Part shown: in pieces, positions 32,167-33,123 of the stretch
Position numbering within the stretch: position 1 is the first letter of the stretch
Layout: every line of letters begins with the position of its first letter
Assembly (NCBI GenBank): GCA_949285275.1
Contig: CASEBP010000080.1
Coordinates: 1 to 33,123 of the forward strand
Direction of reading: 5' to 3'
DNA from: an uncultured Oscillospiraceae bacterium
GTDB taxonomy: Bacteria > Bacillota > Clostridia > Oscillospirales > Ruminococcaceae
Length of the DNA: 33,123 nt
Position numbers and translations under genes: made by a program
The notes under the pieces: generated by a model
Seen by the model: the letters and a program-made list of their open reading frames with translations, nothing else
Databases searched by the model: none
What the model was told of the DNA's origin: nothing

Positions 32167-33123
32167 ATGAAAAAAGCGCTTTCCATTCTTTTGGCACTGG
32201 TCATGCTGCTTGCGTTCGCTGGCTGCGGTGGACAGAGCAGCACTTCCGCCGAATCGGCGCCGGCTGCATCGGGCAGTGAGGCAGCCGCCACCCCCGCCGC
32301 CGACGGCGAATGGCCCAGCCAACCGATCACCCTGCTGTGCGGCTACTCGGCCGGCGGCTCGTCCGACCTCGGCTGCCGCTATGTGGCGGAGGCGCTCAAG
32401 AACATTCTCGGCGTTCCGGTCATCGTCGAGAACATCCCCGGCAGCGGAAGCTGGCTGGCCTGGAACCAGCTGCTGCAGAACACGGAGCCGGACGGCTACA
32501 CCTTCGCGCTGGTCAACCTCTCCGCGATGTACGGCCACTACGACGAAACCAACCCCCGCGAAACCACCCTTGACGACTTTGAGCTGCTGGCCAACCATGT
32601 CATCGACTATCAGGTTCTGGCCATCCGCAACGACGAGACCCGCTTCACCGACTATGCGTCGCTGATCGAATATGCCAAAGAAAACCCGCTGATTCTGGCT
32701 TCGGCGACCTCCAATATCACCAGCGGCGACGCCACCGTCGCCAAGATGCTCGAGCAGGTTCACGGCTGCCAGCTGACCGTCATTCCGGTTGACGGCGCCT
32801 CGGATGCCACCACAATGTTCCTGGCCGGTGAGACCGACTTCCTGTCGGCCAACCTCGGCGATATCATGGAGGCCGAGGAGAACGGCTATCATCCGATCGT
32901 CGTCTTCGCGCCCGAGCGCTCCGAATTCGCCCCCGACGTCCCGACCGCCATCGAGACCGGCATGGATGACTATGTCTCCTTCTCGGCCCGCGGCTTTGCT
33001 TACATGCCCGGCGTTGATCCGGCCATCGTCGAAAAAATGACCGACGCGCTGGTCAAGGCGATGGACGACCCCGACTACCAGAAGAACATGGCAGCGATGG
33101 GCGCCCAGCTTGAGCTCTACACC
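32167..33123 (+). CDS. tctC: TTT substrate-binding lipoprotein TctC (system 3), cut by window end
   Basis: First 319 codons of a TctC/Bug-type solute-binding lipoprotein; no stop is reached before the window ends. The signal peptide ends in AFAGC (Cys20), followed by a Ser/Ala/Thr-rich linker and the mature domain beginning 'WPSQPITLLCGYSAGGSSDLGCR'. The 'PDVPTAIETG' motif appears near residue 260. The start ATG follows ACAGGAGGAAGAA. The presence of the LacI regulator and operator array just upstream marks the start of a third TTT operon; tctB and tctA are expected to the right. It is clearly different in sequence from the TctC at 8166-9206. Confidence 0.93.
   Translation, partial: MKKALSILLALVMLLAFAGCGGQSSTSAESAPAASGSEAAATPAADGEWPSQPITLLCGYSAGGSSDLGCRYVAEALKNILGVPVIVENIPGSGSWLAWNQLLQNTEPDGYTFALVNLSAMYGHYDETNPRETTLDDFELLANHVIDYQVLAIRNDETRFTDYASLIEYAKENPLILASATSNITSGDATVAKMLEQVHGCQLTVIPVDGASDATTMFLAGETDFLSANLGDIMEAEENGYHPIVVFAPERSEFAPDVPTAIETGMDDYVSFSARGFAYMPGVDPAIVEKMTDALVKAMDDPDYQKNMAAMGAQLELYT

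Noticed and set aside
1..33123. CRISPR arrays, insertion sequences, phage genes, tRNA or rRNA genes.
   Set aside because: I looked for direct-repeat arrays, transposase-like proteins and RNA-gene signatures by eye and found none; a covariance-model search would be the decisive test.

Overview
The window looks like part of the chromosome of a spore-forming, anaerobic, Gram-positive bacterium of the Clostridia, with high GC for that class (an Oscillospirales-type genome is my inference). The evidence is the two sporulation regulators SpoIIID and sigma-G, the electron-bifurcating transhydrogenase pair NfnA/NfnB, lipoproteins with Gram-positive lipoboxes, and ferredoxin-type proteins. I see no phage genes, insertion sequences, CRISPR arrays, tRNA or rRNA genes.

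Left part (1-5306, + strand): the membrane genes tctB and tctA of a tripartite tricarboxylate transporter (TTT), whose binding protein must lie left of the window or elsewhere. They are followed by a tight run of three enzymes: a D-2-hydroxyacid dehydrogenase, an enolase-superfamily acid-sugar-dehydratase-like protein and a PanB-like hydroxymethyltransferase/aldolase. This reads as an import-and-catabolise cassette for an unidentified hydroxy-acid. After a bidirectional terminator comes spoIIID (5519-5791).

Second block (6046-11876): a second, complete TTT set (tctC-tctB-tctA, - strand) behind two genes of unknown function (a ferredoxin-like fusion and a 213-residue protein), with a divergent LysR regulator. 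A strong inverted repeat lies between tctC and tctB.

Middle (12001-16984): sigG, then a histidine-kinase-like gene on the other strand whose phosphoacceptor His is replaced by Asn and whose promoter carries perfect Spo0A boxes, then nfnA-nfnB and a small double zinc-ribbon protein with a textbook sigma-A promoter.

Right-middle (17153-30898): a MacAB-like ABC efflux operon with a palindromic operator at its promoter; an RluA-type pseudouridine synthase with an NAD(P)H-hydrate dehydratase; a COG2509-type FAD-dependent dehydrogenase; threonine ammonia-lyase with a NagD-like HAD phosphatase; a MATE exporter; a CAP-domain lipoprotein with Ig-like repeats; and a YibE/F membrane protein.

Right end (31007-33123): a LacI-family regulator followed by the binding protein (tctC) of a third TTT system, cut by the window end. 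Upstream of both genes lie related CGGT elements spaced 13 bp apart, suggesting that the regulator controls itself and the transporter.
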